From: Zooshikella harenae
GTDB taxonomy: Bacteria; Pseudomonadota; Gammaproteobacteria; Pseudomonadales; Zooshikellaceae
DNA length: 53,314 bases
Reading direction: 5' to 3'
NCBI RefSeq assembly: GCF_018837975.1
Contig: NZ_JAGSOY010000034.1
Location: forward strand, 1-53,314
Position 1 is the stretch's first letter. Each line of letters begins with the position of its first letter. This document shows, piece after piece, positions 18,568-28,096 of the stretch. The position numbers and the translations under genes are program-made. The notes below the pieces were generated by a model. It saw only the letters and a program-made list of their open reading frames with translations, searched no databases and was not told the origin of the DNA.

Positions 18568-19929
18568 TCAGATGGCCTCTAAGGCTTCAGCAAGTTTACT
18601 AATACCTACAACTTCCATTCCATCAATAGGCTTTTTGGGAGCATTGGCTTTTGGCACTATTGCCTTTTTAAAACCATGTTTAGCCGCCTCATAGATGCGC
18701 TCTTGCCCATAAGCCACAGGCCGAATTTCACCGGATAATCCCACTTCACCAAAGGCAATAATGTGTTGGTCAATCACACTGTCTCGCAAGCTTGAAACAA
18801 TAGCTAATATTGAGGCTAAGTCAGCACTGGTTTCTGATACTCTGACACCGCCGACGACATTAACAAAGACGTCTTGGTCACTGGTAAAAATACCGCCATG
18901 ACGGGTTAATACTGCAAGTAACATGGCAAGGCGGTTTTGCTCCAAACCTACCGTAACACGCCTTGGGTTACCTAACTGAGATTCAACGACCAGTGCTTGG
19001 ATTTCTACCAGGAGTGGGCGGGTACCTTCCCAAAGTACATTGATGATACTACCAGGAGTTGGGTGTTCTGTCCGTGAGAGGAAGATCGCTGATGGATTGA
19101 GGACTTCACGCAGTCCTTTTTCGGTCATTGCAAATAATCCAAGTTCGTTGACTTGGCCAAATCGGTTTTTAGTAGCCCGCATAATACGAAAACGAGAATC
19201 GTCAGTATTACTGAGCATGAGCTGTGTATCAATAATATGGGAAAGTGTCATTGGACCTGCCAAAGAGTTATCTTTGGTGACATGTCCCACAATAAGTAAA
19301 ACAGTATTCGTTTGTTTGGCGAAACGGGTTAGGTGTGCAGCGCATTCCCGTACTTGAGCAACACCACCAGGTGCAGCTTCGGCTGTATCAGTATACATCA
19401 CCTGTATTGAATCAATAACAATGACGCCGGGTTTTTCCTGTTGAGCAATAGCAATGACCTGCTCAACAGATGTTTCTGCCAGCATTTTAAGCTGGCCAGT
19501 GGGTAAGCCTAAACGATGTGCTCGTGCGGCAATTTGCTGTAAAGACTCCTCCCCTGAAACATATAAGGCGGGCATGTTTTGCGCTGTATGACAGAGCGTT
19601 TGTAATAACAGGGTACTTTTTCCGGCACCAGGGTTGCCACCAATTAATACTGCGCTACCAGGCACAAAACCACCACCAAGAACCCGGTCAAACTCACTTA
19701 TACCACTTGAAAACCTTGGGGTGTCACTGATATCAACTTCTTCCAGTAGGGTGACACTGGAAAGGCTCCCAGCAAAACCAGCTCGTTGGGCTGTAGCGGC
19801 TTGTCGTGAACTACCTAAACTAAATTCTTTAAAGCTGTTCCACGCTTTACAGTCAGGACATTGGCCCTGCCACTTGGCAGACTCACTGCCGCACTCACTA
19901 CAAACAAAGACTTTTTTTGCTTTAGCCAT
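18568..19929 (-). CDS. radA: DNA repair/recombination protein RadA (Sms)
   Basis: A RecA-like ATPase that drives branch migration during homologous recombination. The 453-residue protein starts with a C4 zinc finger (Cys10, Cys13, Cys24, Cys27). The Walker A motif GGNPGAGKST follows (Lys104), then the RadA-specific KNRFG motif and a C-terminal Lon-like domain (about residues 280-450). All functional motifs are intact. The PilZ gene lies upstream in the same direction. Confidence 0.97.
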   Translation of the reverse strand: MAKAKKVFVCSECGSESAKWQGQCPDCKAWNSFKEFSLGSSRQAATAQRAGFAGSLSSVTLLEEVDISDTPRFSSGISEFDRVLGGGFVPGSAVLIGGNPGAGKSTLLLQTLCHTAQNMPALYVSGEESLQQIAARAHRLGLPTGQLKMLAETSVEQVIAIAQQEKPGVIVIDSIQVMYTDTAEAAPGGVAQVRECAAHLTRFAKQTNTVLLIVGHVTKDNSLAGPMTLSHIIDTQLMLSNTDDSRFRIMRATKNRFGQVNELGLFAMTEKGLREVLNPSAIFLSRTEHPTPGSIINVLWEGTRPLLVEIQALVVESQLGNPRRVTVGLEQNRLAMLLAVLTRHGGIFTSDQDVFVNVVGGVRVSETSADLASILAIVSSLRDSVIDQHIIAFGEVGLSGEIRPVAYGQERIYEAAKHGFKKAIVPKANAPKKPIDGMEVVGISKLAEALEAI

Positions 19930-20086
19930 AAGGAAGTATGCTGATCATTGTATTAATTAGGAAAGATACATAGGGTAACTATACTGTATTTTTAACCAGT
20001 AAAAAAGATGCTAGTTCATGGCTTTAGTGATGGTTTTTTTCAAATGATAGGTAACAACAGAAGTAACTTGAGGGGGTATAAAGATA

Positions 20087-20458
20087 TTAAATATCTCGGC
20101 TTAACGCGGATAACTCTCTTTGTAATAACTGTGAGTCGCCCAAGTTTAGCTCAGTTAGTCGTTTGAGTAATGAAATACTATCAATATCGATTGATATACA
20201 CTCGAACCCGGCGTGATCTTCTTCCTGATGGGCGAAACGGACCTTCATGGTGATGACTTTTTCATCATCAAGGTGGATAAATGCAGTGAAGGGAGATTGT
20301 GAATCAATTTGCCAGTCTTTAGGAGGAATGACCAATATTCCACGTAGTGAAATATCGTGTAGTTCTACAGGCCAGGTTTTGTCTCCTTGGCGAAGCTCTG
20401 TACGCGCATCAAAATTAATTCGCGTAAATTTGCGTCGTTCTGTACTGGCTGTGCTCAT
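20087..20458 (-). CDS. single-domain PilZ c-di-GMP receptor, PA4608/MapZ-like
   Basis: A 123-residue PilZ protein. The c-di-GMP-binding RxxxR motif is present in RRKFTR (Arg9, Arg13), and the D-x-S-x-x-G motif is present as DISLRG (35-40). The C-terminal LKRLTELNLGDSQLLQREL helix and the position next to radA match P. aeruginosa PA4608 (MapZ). MapZ binds the methyltransferase CheR1 and thereby changes chemotaxis in response to c-di-GMP. Orthology is inferred from these two features. The partner is not in the window. Confidence 0.87.
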   Translation of the reverse strand: MSTASTERRKFTRINFDARTELRQGDKTWPVELHDISLRGILVIPPKDWQIDSQSPFTAFIHLDDEKVITMKVRFAHQEEDHAGFECISIDIDSISLLKRLTELNLGDSQLLQRELSALSRDI

Positions 20459-20548
20459 ACGTTTCGCTTATTGGTGGAATAAAAGTGATATGTTCCTTAA
20501 CAGCGAACAACGTCTTTAGTGTGTATGAGTAACTATAGTGGGTTTTAA

Positions 20549-20573
20549 GGGGTAAGCAAGGATTGCCTACCCC
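20549..20573 (-). terminator. candidate terminator of ettA
   Basis: GGGGTAAGCAA (20549-20559) pairs with TTGCCTACCCC (20563-20573) with one mismatch, giving a stable GC-rich stem 31 bases past the ettA stop. The T-run on the minus strand is weak (TTAAAAC). Confidence 0.45.
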
Positions 20574-20603
20574 ATTAAGAAAGGCCAAAAAACGCTTTGT
20601 TTA

Positions 20604-22268
20604 TTAAGCTAGTTTTTTGTATTTAATACGGTGAGGCTGATCTGCTGCGACTCCCAGGCGGGCTTTACGATCAGCTTCGTATTCACTGTAATTTCCTTCA
20701 AAAAAGACGACTTGACTGTCACCTTCATAAGCAAGGATATGGGTTGCAATACGATCCAGGAACCAACGATCATGAGAAATAACCATCGCACAACCTGGGA
20801 AAGCAAGCAAAGCTTCTTCCAAGGCACGCAATGTTTCAACATCAAGGTCGTTACTAGGCTCGTCCAACAACAGGACATTCGCGCCCTGTTTAATGAGTTT
20901 GGCTAAATGCAAACGATTCCGCTCACCACCTGATAAGTCTTTGACGTATTTTTGCTGGTCGCTGCCTTTGAAATTAAATCGGCCAATGTAGGCGCGAGAA
21001 GGAATTTCATAGCTACCAATGCGGAGAATATCCTGACCGTCAGAGACTTCTTCCCATACCGTTTTACTACCGTTCAGGCTATCTCGGCTTTGGTCTACAT
21101 AGGCCAGTTGTACGGTATCTCCGATACGAATGGTTCCGCCATCTGGTTGCTCTTTACCGGCAATCATCTTAAATAGAGTGGATTTACCAGCACCGTTACC
21201 ACCAATGATGCCTACGATACTGCCTTTAGGTACATTGAAGCTTAAATCTTCAATCAGTGCTTCATTGTTAAAGCCTTTGTTGACATGGTTAAATTCAATA
21301 ACCAAGTCACCTAAGCGTGGACCAGGTGGAATATAAATTTCGTTGGTTTCATTCCGCTTTTGTACTTCTTGTGAACTCAGCTCTTCAAAACGGGCAAGAC
21401 GAGCTTTGCTTTTGGCTTGGCGGCCTTTAGCGTTAGAACGAACCCACTCAAGCTCGTGTTTAATGGTTTTTTCTCGAGCTTGTTGTTGTTTTTCTTCAAT
21501 CGCTAAGCGCGTTTCTTTATTTTCGAGCCAAGCGGTGTAGTTACCTTCAAACGGAATACCATGCCCACGGTCAAGCTCTAATATCCAGCCGGCAGCATTA
21601 TCCAGGAAGTAACGATCGTGAGTAACAGCAACCACGGTACCGTTATAGTCATGGAGAAAGCGTTCAAGCCAAGCCACACTTTCTGCATCCAGGTGGTTAG
21701 TTGGCTCATCAAGCAGCAACATGTCAGGACTAGAGAGTAGTAGGCGACAGAGTGCCACACGACGCTTTTCTCCTCCCGACAGATGCTCAACTTTGGCATC
21801 CCAAGGTGGAAGACGTAGAGCATCAGCAGCTACTTCAAGTTTTCTTTCCAAGTTATGGGCATCAGCAGCCTGGATGATATTCTCCAGCTTGCCTTGCTCT
21901 GCAGCTAAAGCATCGAAGTCTGCATCTGGTTCTGCATAGGCTGCGTATACTTCATCTAGACGCTTCAGGGCATCTTTGATTTCCTGAACACTTTCTTCAA
22001 CAATTTCACGTACTGTTTTTTGATTGTCCAGTGCAGGTTCTTGTGGAAGATAACCAACATTGATACCTGGTTGAGGGCGTGCCTCACCATCAATTTCTTT
22101 ATCAACGCCAGCCATGATGCGCAGTAAACTTGATTTACCTGCACCATTAAGACCTAAAACACCGATTTTTGCACCAGGAAAGAAAGACAAAGAGATATCT
22201 TTAAGGATTTCCCGCTTGGGTGGCACCACTTTGCTCACCCGGTTCATGGTATAGACGTACTGAGCCAT
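20604..22268 (-). CDS. ettA: energy-dependent translational throttle protein EttA (ABC-F)
   Basis: An ABC-F ATPase that binds the ribosomal E site and gates entry into elongation according to ATP/ADP ratio. Its 554 residues hold two ATP-binding domains. The first has Walker A GLNGAGKSS and signature LSGGEKRRV; the second has Walker A GGNGAGKST and signature LSGGERNRL. The arm and linker between them (about residues 90-135 and 240-310) have EttA length, and the N-terminal MAQYVYTMNRV segment and C-terminal RIKYKKLA are typical. No membrane domain is present, as expected. Confidence 0.96.
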   Translation of the reverse strand: MAQYVYTMNRVSKVVPPKREILKDISLSFFPGAKIGVLGLNGAGKSSLLRIMAGVDKEIDGEARPQPGINVGYLPQEPALDNQKTVREIVEESVQEIKDALKRLDEVYAAYAEPDADFDALAAEQGKLENIIQAADAHNLERKLEVAADALRLPPWDAKVEHLSGGEKRRVALCRLLLSSPDMLLLDEPTNHLDAESVAWLERFLHDYNGTVVAVTHDRYFLDNAAGWILELDRGHGIPFEGNYTAWLENKETRLAIEEKQQQAREKTIKHELEWVRSNAKGRQAKSKARLARFEELSSQEVQKRNETNEIYIPPGPRLGDLVIEFNHVNKGFNNEALIEDLSFNVPKGSIVGIIGGNGAGKSTLFKMIAGKEQPDGGTIRIGDTVQLAYVDQSRDSLNGSKTVWEEVSDGQDILRIGSYEIPSRAYIGRFNFKGSDQQKYVKDLSGGERNRLHLAKLIKQGANVLLLDEPSNDLDVETLRALEEALLAFPGCAMVISHDRWFLDRIATHILAYEGDSQVVFFEGNYSEYEADRKARLGVAADQPHRIKYKKLA

Positions 22269-22726
22269 ATCCTCTACATGTGATTCTGTTGGAAGTGAAT
22301 GAAAATTGCCGTCAAACTACCGGAAGCCTGTTATGAAGGCAAACAAATCGCTGTGTATTTCGTAAAAAAGTCATAACGATACCCTTTGCTTAGGGGGTAT
22401 ACATTATGAAGAGAGGATTCTACCTTACTGATAACGACAGAGTGACGACAATGTGAATAAATTATTTGCTGATCTGTATCGTAATGATAACGTCTACCTT
22501 ACATAAGGCGCTATGTTGTGCATAGCACAATAAGGAACTTATGTTTCGTTATGAATCAAATCACTGTTTATAATGTCGTTTATTCAAGTGCGCTGAGACT
22601 AGCCTTAGGGTACAATCAGCCTGCTTATACAACTTGAGTCAGTTGTCAATTTATGTTTCATGAACCCACTAAACTATGGTTTATGAAGTGTATGCCTGAG
22701 CCAGTTAGGATTGAAAGAGGACCTGC
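22269..22726. promoter_or_regulatory. divergent ettA/glyA control region with nested inverted repeats
   Basis: 458 bases without a gene. ACATAAG (22501-22507) and CTTATGT (22538-22544) enclose GCTATG (22510-22515)/CATAGC (22521-22526). An alternative palindrome, TTGTGC-ATA-GCACAA (22516-22530), overlaps the inner pair. The block lies about 180 bases upstream of the glyA start, where a regulator site or a leader structure would fit. I cannot name the regulator. Confidence 0.4.
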
Positions 22727-23986
22727 ATGTTTACCTCCAATATGACCATTGCTGCCTACGACCCTGAGTTGCAATCTGCTATTGAAAGTGAAGCTCAGCG
22801 TCAGGAAGAACATATCGAACTTATAGCTTCAGAAAACTATGCTAGCCCACGTGTTATGGAAGCTCAGGGCTCTGTGTTAACTAACAAGTATGCAGAGGGC
22901 TATCCTGGTAAACGCTACTATGGTGGTTGTGAATACGTAGATGATGTTGAGCGTATTGCTCAGGAGCGTGCCAAGCAGTTGTTTGGAGCTACCTATGCTA
23001 ATGTTCAACCTCATTCTGGCTCACAGGCGAATGCGGCTGTTTATATGGCTCTGGTTAAGCCTGGTGATACTATTCTTGGTATGAGCCTAGCGCATGGAGG
23101 ACATTTGACTCATGGTGCTAAAGTAAGCTTCTCTGGTCGTATTTATCATTCTGTGCAGTATGGAATTAATCCTGAGACAGGTGAAGTAGATTATGATGAA
23201 GTAGAAGCATTGGCCTTAGAGCATAAGCCTAAAATGATTGTGGCTGGTTTCTCTGCTTATTCTCGCGTCATGGATTGGCAGCGCTTTAGAGCAATAGCTG
23301 ATAAAGTAGATGCATACCTCTTGGTGGATATGGCCCACGTGGCAGGTCTAATTGCAGCAGATGTTTATCCTAGCCCACTGCCTCATGCCCATGTTGTTAC
23401 TACAACAACGCACAAAACTTTGGGTGGACCCCGTGGTGGTCTGATTTTGTCTAGTCAGGCTGATGACGATCTACAGAAAAAACTCAATTTTGCGGTCTTT
23501 CCTGAAAGCCAGGGTGGACCCCTTATGCATGTTATTGCAGCTAAAGCAATTTGCTTTAAAGAGGCTATGGAGCCTGAATTTAAAGCGTATCAACAACAAG
23601 TAGTTAAAAATGCACAAGCTATGTGTAGTGTATTCCAAGCGCGAGGCATCAAAATCGTTTCAAAAGGGACTGACGATCACCTGTTCTTAATGGATTTAAT
23701 TGGAAAAGAATATACAGGTAAGGATGCAGATGAAGCTTTAGGTCGTGCAAATATTACTGTCAATAAAAATGCTGTGCCTAATGATCCTCGGTCACCGTTT
23801 GTCACAAGTGGCTTGCGGATTGGTACACCAGCGATTACTCGTCGGGGTTTCCAGGAAGCTGAGAGTAAAGAGCTTGCTGGCTGGATTTGTGATGTGCTTG
23901 AAAATATTAATGATGAACAAGTCATCGCTAGTGTGCGTGAAAAAGTAAAAGCTATTTGTGCTCGTTTTCCTGTATATGGTAAATAA
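22727..23986 (+). CDS. glyA: serine hydroxymethyltransferase
   Basis: Interconverts serine and glycine with transfer of a one-carbon unit to tetrahydrofolate. The 419-residue length is typical. The PLP lysine is Lys230 in [14 protein letters not shown], and [12 protein letters not shown] and [18 protein letters not shown] are conserved. AGAGGAC lies before the ATG. A strong bidirectional terminator follows at 24014. Confidence 0.98.
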   Translation: MFTSNMTIAAYDPELQSAIESEAQRQEEHIELIASENYASPRVMEAQGSVLTNKYAEGYPGKRYYGGCEYVDDVERIAQERAKQLFGATYANVQPHSGSQANAAVYMALVKPGDTILGMSLAHGGHLTHGAKVSFSGRIYHSVQYGINPETGEVDYDEVEALALEHKPKMIVAGFSAYSRVMDWQRFRAIADKVDAYLLVDMAHVAGLIAADVYPSPLPHAHVVTTTTHKTLGGPRGGLILSSQADDDLQKKLNFAVFPESQGGPLMHVIAAKAICFKEAMEPEFKAYQQQVVKNAQAMCSVFQARGIKIVSKGTDDHLFLMDLIGKEYTGKDADEALGRANITVNKNAVPNDPRSPFVTSGLRIGTPAITRRGFQEAESKELAGWICDVLENINDEQVIASVREKVKAICARFPVYGK

Positions 23987-24013
23987 TGCGCGAATAACGA
24001 GCTATATTTGTAT

Positions 24014-24043
24014 AAAAAAACCCAGCAAGTGCTGGGTTTTTTT
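24014..24043. terminator. bidirectional intrinsic terminator after glyA
   Basis: CCCAGCA (24021-24027) and TGCTGGG (24030-24036) form a perfect stem flanked by seven A on the left and seven T on the right. It can stop transcripts from both glyA and the convergent AraC gene. Confidence 0.9.
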
Positions 24044-24821
24044 ATGGTGTTTTAATAGTGGGAGAGTAAGTTCTTTGTAAATATTTAGAAGGACTTTCTC
24101 CCAGTTGGCGTTTAAACATTGTGGAAAAGGAAGATGACGACTCATATCCCAGGCTTAAAGCAACGTCTGTGATTGATTTTCCCAGGTCAAGTAATTCTAG
24201 TCCATGTAATATCACCAGACGTTGTCGCCACTGATTAAATCCCATTCCTGTATGCTGTTGAAATAAGCGTCGTAAGGTTCGTGCTGATGCGCCTACTTTA
24301 TCTTCCCAATATTCAAGTGGCATTTTAAGCGTAGGATCTGAAAGTAACTCATTAATAATGGGTTGTAATCGGCGCTCAGCGGGCAATGGGATATCATAAG
24401 GAATAATCGCTGCAGTACATAACTGGTCAACAAGAACTTGCCAAATTCGCTCTAAAAATAGGTCCGGGGTTTGTGTGTGAGGAAAGTTCATCACGTACAG
24501 TATAAGTTCTTTCACTAAAGGCGATATTTCAATAACACACGTCGGTTTATTGATTTGTTGGGTCCAGACTAAATCTACATAAATACTTCGGTATTGCACA
24601 GCTGTCAGTGTTGTTACCTGGTGATCAACATGAGGCGGTATCCAAACGGCTCTGTTTGGAGGGGAAATGAAACGTCCTTCAGATGTATCAACCTGTAGCA
24701 CACCCCTTACCGCATATTGTAGCTGCCCCCACTCATGTTGATGTCGAGGACCAAGGTTGCCCATGGGAACATCTTTCGTTCGGGGCATAATACGTTGTAA
24801 CAACTGCTGAGGTATGCTCAT
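24042..24821 (-). CDS. AraC-family transcriptional regulator
   Basis: A 259-residue regulator with an N-terminal cupin-like sensor domain (HQHEWGQLQYAVRGVLQV, then PPNRAVWIPPHVDHQV). The C-terminal double helix-turn-helix runs from about residue 165 (VGASARTLRRLFQQHTGM, then KSITDVALSLGYESSSSFS). An in-frame GTG at 24884 would add 21 residues. Neither start has a clear ribosome site, and I prefer the ATG at 24821 because it gives family length. It is divergent from the MFS gene at 25159 and probably controls it and perhaps the aminotransferase downstream. The ligand is unknown. Confidence 0.85.
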   Translation of the reverse strand: MSIPQQLLQRIMPRTKDVPMGNLGPRHQHEWGQLQYAVRGVLQVDTSEGRFISPPNRAVWIPPHVDHQVTTLTAVQYRSIYVDLVWTQQINKPTCVIEISPLVKELILYVMNFPHTQTPDLFLERIWQVLVDQLCTAAIIPYDIPLPAERRLQPIINELLSDPTLKMPLEYWEDKVGASARTLRRLFQQHTGMGFNQWRQRLVILHGLELLDLGKSITDVALSLGYESSSSFSTMFKRQLGESPSKYLQRTYSPTIKTP

Positions 24822-25158
24822 GGAGGTTGACCATTTTGCAAAGGTAGTTGGCCATTCGTAAAACGTTCTGAAAGCCAAACTCACGTATTATAGCCAATGC
24901 GAATGTTTGTTACTCACGAGTGTTGTTCAATATTACCAACGCTTTTTACGATAATGTAATCATAAACGTACAGAGAGCCCTTAACAACATACTTTAAGAC
25001 ATTGGTAGAAAACTCGAGATCGGAGAAAGCGATTACTAATGAAAATACTTTTAACTGGCAAGATAAACTTATAAAACTAAAAGAACTTACAAAAATTGTA
25101 CTCCAGTATAAAAATGATAAGTCAAGTATAAAAAAGACCTTTATGAGTAGGTAATTAA
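24822..25158. other. intergenic region between the araC-type and MFS genes
   Basis: AT-rich, presumably holding both promoters and the AraC binding sites. I see no convincing operator repeats. A 50-codon frame beginning with TTG at 25002 was considered and not accepted. Confidence 0.4.
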
Positions 25159-26343
25159 ATGAAGTTAATAAAACAGCATAACCAGCCGTATTTATTTCTT
25201 GTTTTATTAGCTGTTGCAATGCCATTTACTTTTTCAGTATGGAATGTGCAGTTAAATAATGCAGTCGTAGAGCTTGCCAGTTTTACGGGTAAGGAAATTG
25301 GTATGCTACAAAGTATTCGTGAGATTCCAGGTTTATTAGCTATTTCAGCAATTTTATTTTTACTTTTTATTTTAGAACAACGCTTTGCTGTTTTTGCATT
25401 GGTATTACTGAGTGGAGGGGTTGCGCTAACAGGACAGTTTACGTCCGTCTTGGGGTTTTACTTAACTACATTGTTAATGAGTTTTGGATTTCATTATTTA
25501 GAAACGACCCGGGACTCGTTAGCGTTGCAATGGCTCCCTAAGAAGACTGCACCTACACAATTGGGTAAATTGTTGGCAGTAACATCATATAGCTCTTTAG
25601 CGGCTTATGGCATGGTTTGGTTGCTACAGCAGTTATCATTGAGTTATGAAGTGATTTATCTAGTCGCAGGCGCTATTGGGTTATGTTTAGCAAGTTATTT
25701 GTGGTTTAAGTTCCCTATTTTTGAACAATCAACACAACAACATAAAAAATTAATCTTTAGGAAAAAATACTGGTTATTTTATTTATTAACATTTATGAGT
25801 GGAGCCCGACGACAAATTTTTATTGTGTTTGCTGCATTTATGATGGTTGAGACGTTTCATTACAGTGTGAGTGAGATTACCTTATTATTTATCATTAATC
25901 ATATTGTTAGTATTTGGCTGGCTCCTAAAATAGGTAAAATGGTACAACAATTTGGTGAACGACTGATACTTTCTTTAGAGTATATTGGATTAATAATTGT
26001 TTTTACTGGCTATGCCTGGGTTGAATCCAGCGAAATAGCCGCTATGTTATATGTGGTTGATCATATCTTTTTTGCCATGGCTATTGCATTAAAAACGTAT
26101 ATGCAGAAAGTGGTAGATGAACAAGATATTGCAGCAACTGCAGCAATGAATTTTACAATTAACCATATTGCAGCAGTATTTTTGCCGGTTATTTTAGGAG
26201 TAGTATGGCTAACATCGCCTGACTTGGTGTTTTATATTGGTGTATTGCTTGCAATACTCTCATTTATGCTTGTTCAATTGATTCCTTATACCCTACGACA
26301 AGTTACGCCTGTTGGGCCGCAGGTCATTAATGTAGATGGTTGA
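25159..26343 (+). CDS. MFS transporter
   Basis: A 394-residue integral membrane protein with about 11-12 hydrophobic segments spread over the whole length and a basic loop near the middle (HKKLIFRKKYW, about residues 195-205), as in major facilitator superfamily carriers. The first segment is LFLVLLAVAMPFTFSVW and the last ILSFMLVQLIPY. The substrate cannot be read from the sequence. The neighbouring aminotransferase suggests an amino acid or keto acid, which is inference. Its divergent AraC gene is the likely regulator. Confidence 0.8.
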   Translation: MKLIKQHNQPYLFLVLLAVAMPFTFSVWNVQLNNAVVELASFTGKEIGMLQSIREIPGLLAISAILFLLFILEQRFAVFALVLLSGGVALTGQFTSVLGFYLTTLLMSFGFHYLETTRDSLALQWLPKKTAPTQLGKLLAVTSYSSLAAYGMVWLLQQLSLSYEVIYLVAGAIGLCLASYLWFKFPIFEQSTQQHKKLIFRKKYWLFYLLTFMSGARRQIFIVFAAFMMVETFHYSVSEITLLFIINHIVSIWLAPKIGKMVQQFGERLILSLEYIGLIIVFTGYAWVESSEIAAMLYVVDHIFFAMAIALKTYMQKVVDEQDIAATAAMNFTINHIAAVFLPVILGVVWLTSPDLVFYIGVLLAILSFMLVQLIPYTLRQVTPVGPQVINVDG

Positions 26344-26370
26344 TTTCTTAATAAGATAGCGACTCACTCT

Positions 26371-26394
26371 GAAAGGCTGGTTTAACAGCCTTTC
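26371..26394 (+). terminator. stem-loop between the MFS and aminotransferase genes
   Basis: GAAAGGCTG (26371-26379) and CAGCCTTTC (26386-26394) form a perfect 9-base stem with a 6-base loop 27 bases after the MFS stop. It lacks a T-run. A second repeat pair, TATACCC (26412-26418)/GGGTATA (26427-26433), follows before the next start. Together they could attenuate read-through into the aminotransferase gene. Confidence 0.5.
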
Positions 26395-26511
26395 GACCAT
26401 ATGCACTTTGGTATACCCTTCGCTTTGGGTATATATAACATCAGTAAGTATTTCATTACAGCCCTTGGCTGTGAGAGAATTTATTATAAAAATAATACAC
26501 TGGAGTGTTAC

Positions 26512-27642
26512 ATGTTAAAGGAATCATTTTATCCTCCGCAGCGTACTCTGATGGGACCAGGTCCTTCAGATATCCATCCTCGGGTTTTACAAGCATTAAG
26601 CCGTCCTACTATTGGTCATCTTGATCCCTGCTTTATTGGGATGATGGATGAGGTTAAACAGCTGTTGAAATACGCGTTTGTTACTGAGAATGAAGTGACA
26701 CTTGCGGTTTCGGCTCCTGGCTCGGCAGGTATGGAGGCTTGTTTTGTTAATCTGATAGAGCCAGGAGAAAAGGTCATTGTTTGTATTAACGGTGTTTTCG
26801 GTCAGCGGATGGCAGAAAATGTAATACGTTGCGGTGGCAGGCTTGTTAAGGTAGAAGACGAGTGGTGTCAGCCAGTATCTATAGAAAAGTTGCAAGTAGC
26901 ACTGGAACAGCATCCAGATACGACAGCGGTTGCTTGTGTTCATGCTGAAACCTCAACAGGTGTGAGGTCTGATGTAGAGGCTATATGCCAGACCGCTAAA
27001 CAGTACGGCTGTTTAACAATCGTTGATACAGTCACAGCACTGGGAGGCATTCCAGTTTATGTAGATCGATGGGGAATTGACGCTGTTTATTCGGGATCAC
27101 AAAAGTGTTTATCTTGTGTACCTGGGCTTTCTCCCGTCAGCTTCAGCCCCAGTGCTGTCGATAAAATAAAATCACGTAAAACAAAAGTGCAAAGCTGGTT
27201 TTTGGATCAAACACTGGTGATGGAGTATTGGGGGAGTAAAACGGCAAGAACTTACCATCATACTGCGCCTGTAAACTCACTTTATGCACTGCATGAATCC
27301 TTATTGATGTTAAAAAAAGAAGGTTTGGAGCAGGCATGGCAAAGACATGCAATGATGCATAATCATCTTTATCAAGGGTTAACTGAGTTAGGTATTAAGT
27401 TTTTGGTTGATGAACATTATCGTTTACCACAATTGAATTTAATTGCTATACCTGAAGGGATTGATGATGCTGCATTTCGTAGTCATCTGTTGCGCCACTA
27501 TAACTTAGAAATTGGTGCAGCAATTGGAGGCTTAGCCGCAAAAGCATGGCGAATAGGTTTAATGGGGTATGCAGCGAAGGCAGAAAATATTGCTTTATGC
27601 TTAAAAGCGTTTGAGGAAACATTGAGGATGATGCGTCAGTAA
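26512..27642 (+). CDS. class V aminotransferase, alanine/serine-glyoxylate type
   Basis: A 376-residue PLP enzyme with the AGT/serine-glyoxylate aminotransferase pattern: MGPGPSDIHPRVLQA at the start, IGHLDP, HAETSTGV, the VDTVTALGG segment and the PLP lysine Lys198 in YSGSQKCL. YHHTAPVNSLYALHE and the C-terminal RIGLMGYAA also match. It would move an amino group between alanine or serine and glyoxylate or pyruvate. The exact donor is not decidable. The open frame extends upstream to 26401, but GGAG seven bases before the ATG at 26512 and the family start support the shorter form. Confidence 0.85.
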   Translation: MLKESFYPPQRTLMGPGPSDIHPRVLQALSRPTIGHLDPCFIGMMDEVKQLLKYAFVTENEVTLAVSAPGSAGMEACFVNLIEPGEKVIVCINGVFGQRMAENVIRCGGRLVKVEDEWCQPVSIEKLQVALEQHPDTTAVACVHAETSTGVRSDVEAICQTAKQYGCLTIVDTVTALGGIPVYVDRWGIDAVYSGSQKCLSCVPGLSPVSFSPSAVDKIKSRKTKVQSWFLDQTLVMEYWGSKTARTYHHTAPVNSLYALHESLLMLKKEGLEQAWQRHAMMHNHLYQGLTELGIKFLVDEHYRLPQLNLIAIPEGIDDAAFRSHLLRHYNLEIGAAIGGLAAKAWRIGLMGYAAKAENIALCLKAFEETLRMMRQ

Positions 27643-28057
27643 CCAACTTGTATCCCCCTCCTGTAATTTATGAGGGTGTCGTAAAACTACTATGCTTCGC
27701 TCCTGACCTTTTGCGACATCCTCTTATGGTGGGGTAGTAAAGAAATAGCGGAGAGATACCTCAGCGTTATAGTGAGTTATTTGGGCTTATGCTACTTAGG
27801 CGCTCCTTTGGCTTACTCTATGAGAATCTCTGAGGCAAAGTAAAAGCATTCAGAATCGCTCTTTGTGAACTATGCTTTCTGATATTTACGGTGATTTTTG
27901 ATTATATTTTTAATGGCAACGTGTTATCACCCATCCAGTCCTTTAGTGCCCTATTAATGTTGTTTGCAATTTATCGAATTAGTCGAATTACAGCTTATGA
28001 ACGAGCAACAAGGGATAACTCTTTGAAGGTGCAATCAAATCTGACTGTAGAATGTTA
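27643..28057. other. intergenic region with a REP-like hairpin
   Basis: No gene seen in this stretch. At 27672-27686 and 27709-27723, two 15-base arms pair with two G-U wobbles (GAGGGTGTCGTAAAA with TTTTGCGACATCCTC). The loop carries a segment whose core recurs at 7094-7113. This looks like a REP-type intergenic unit or a terminator of the aminotransferase gene. Confidence 0.5.
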
Positions 28058-28080
28058 GTGTGGAGAGTAAAACTCCACAC
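28058..28080 (-). terminator. stem-loop after the HAD phosphatase gene
   Basis: GTGTGGAG (28058-28065) and CTCCACAC (28073-28080) form a perfect 8-base stem with a 7-base loop, 16 bases past the stop codon on the minus strand. The T-run is weak. Confidence 0.5.
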
Positions 28081-28096
28081 ACACTTTGCGAGACAT

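Noticed and set aside
25002-25154. A 50-codon plus-strand frame starting with TTG just before the MFS gene, rich in Lys and Asn
   Set aside because: No good ribosome site, a rare start codon and composition expected from AT-rich DNA. It may be chance or a decayed gene, and I cannot tell which.
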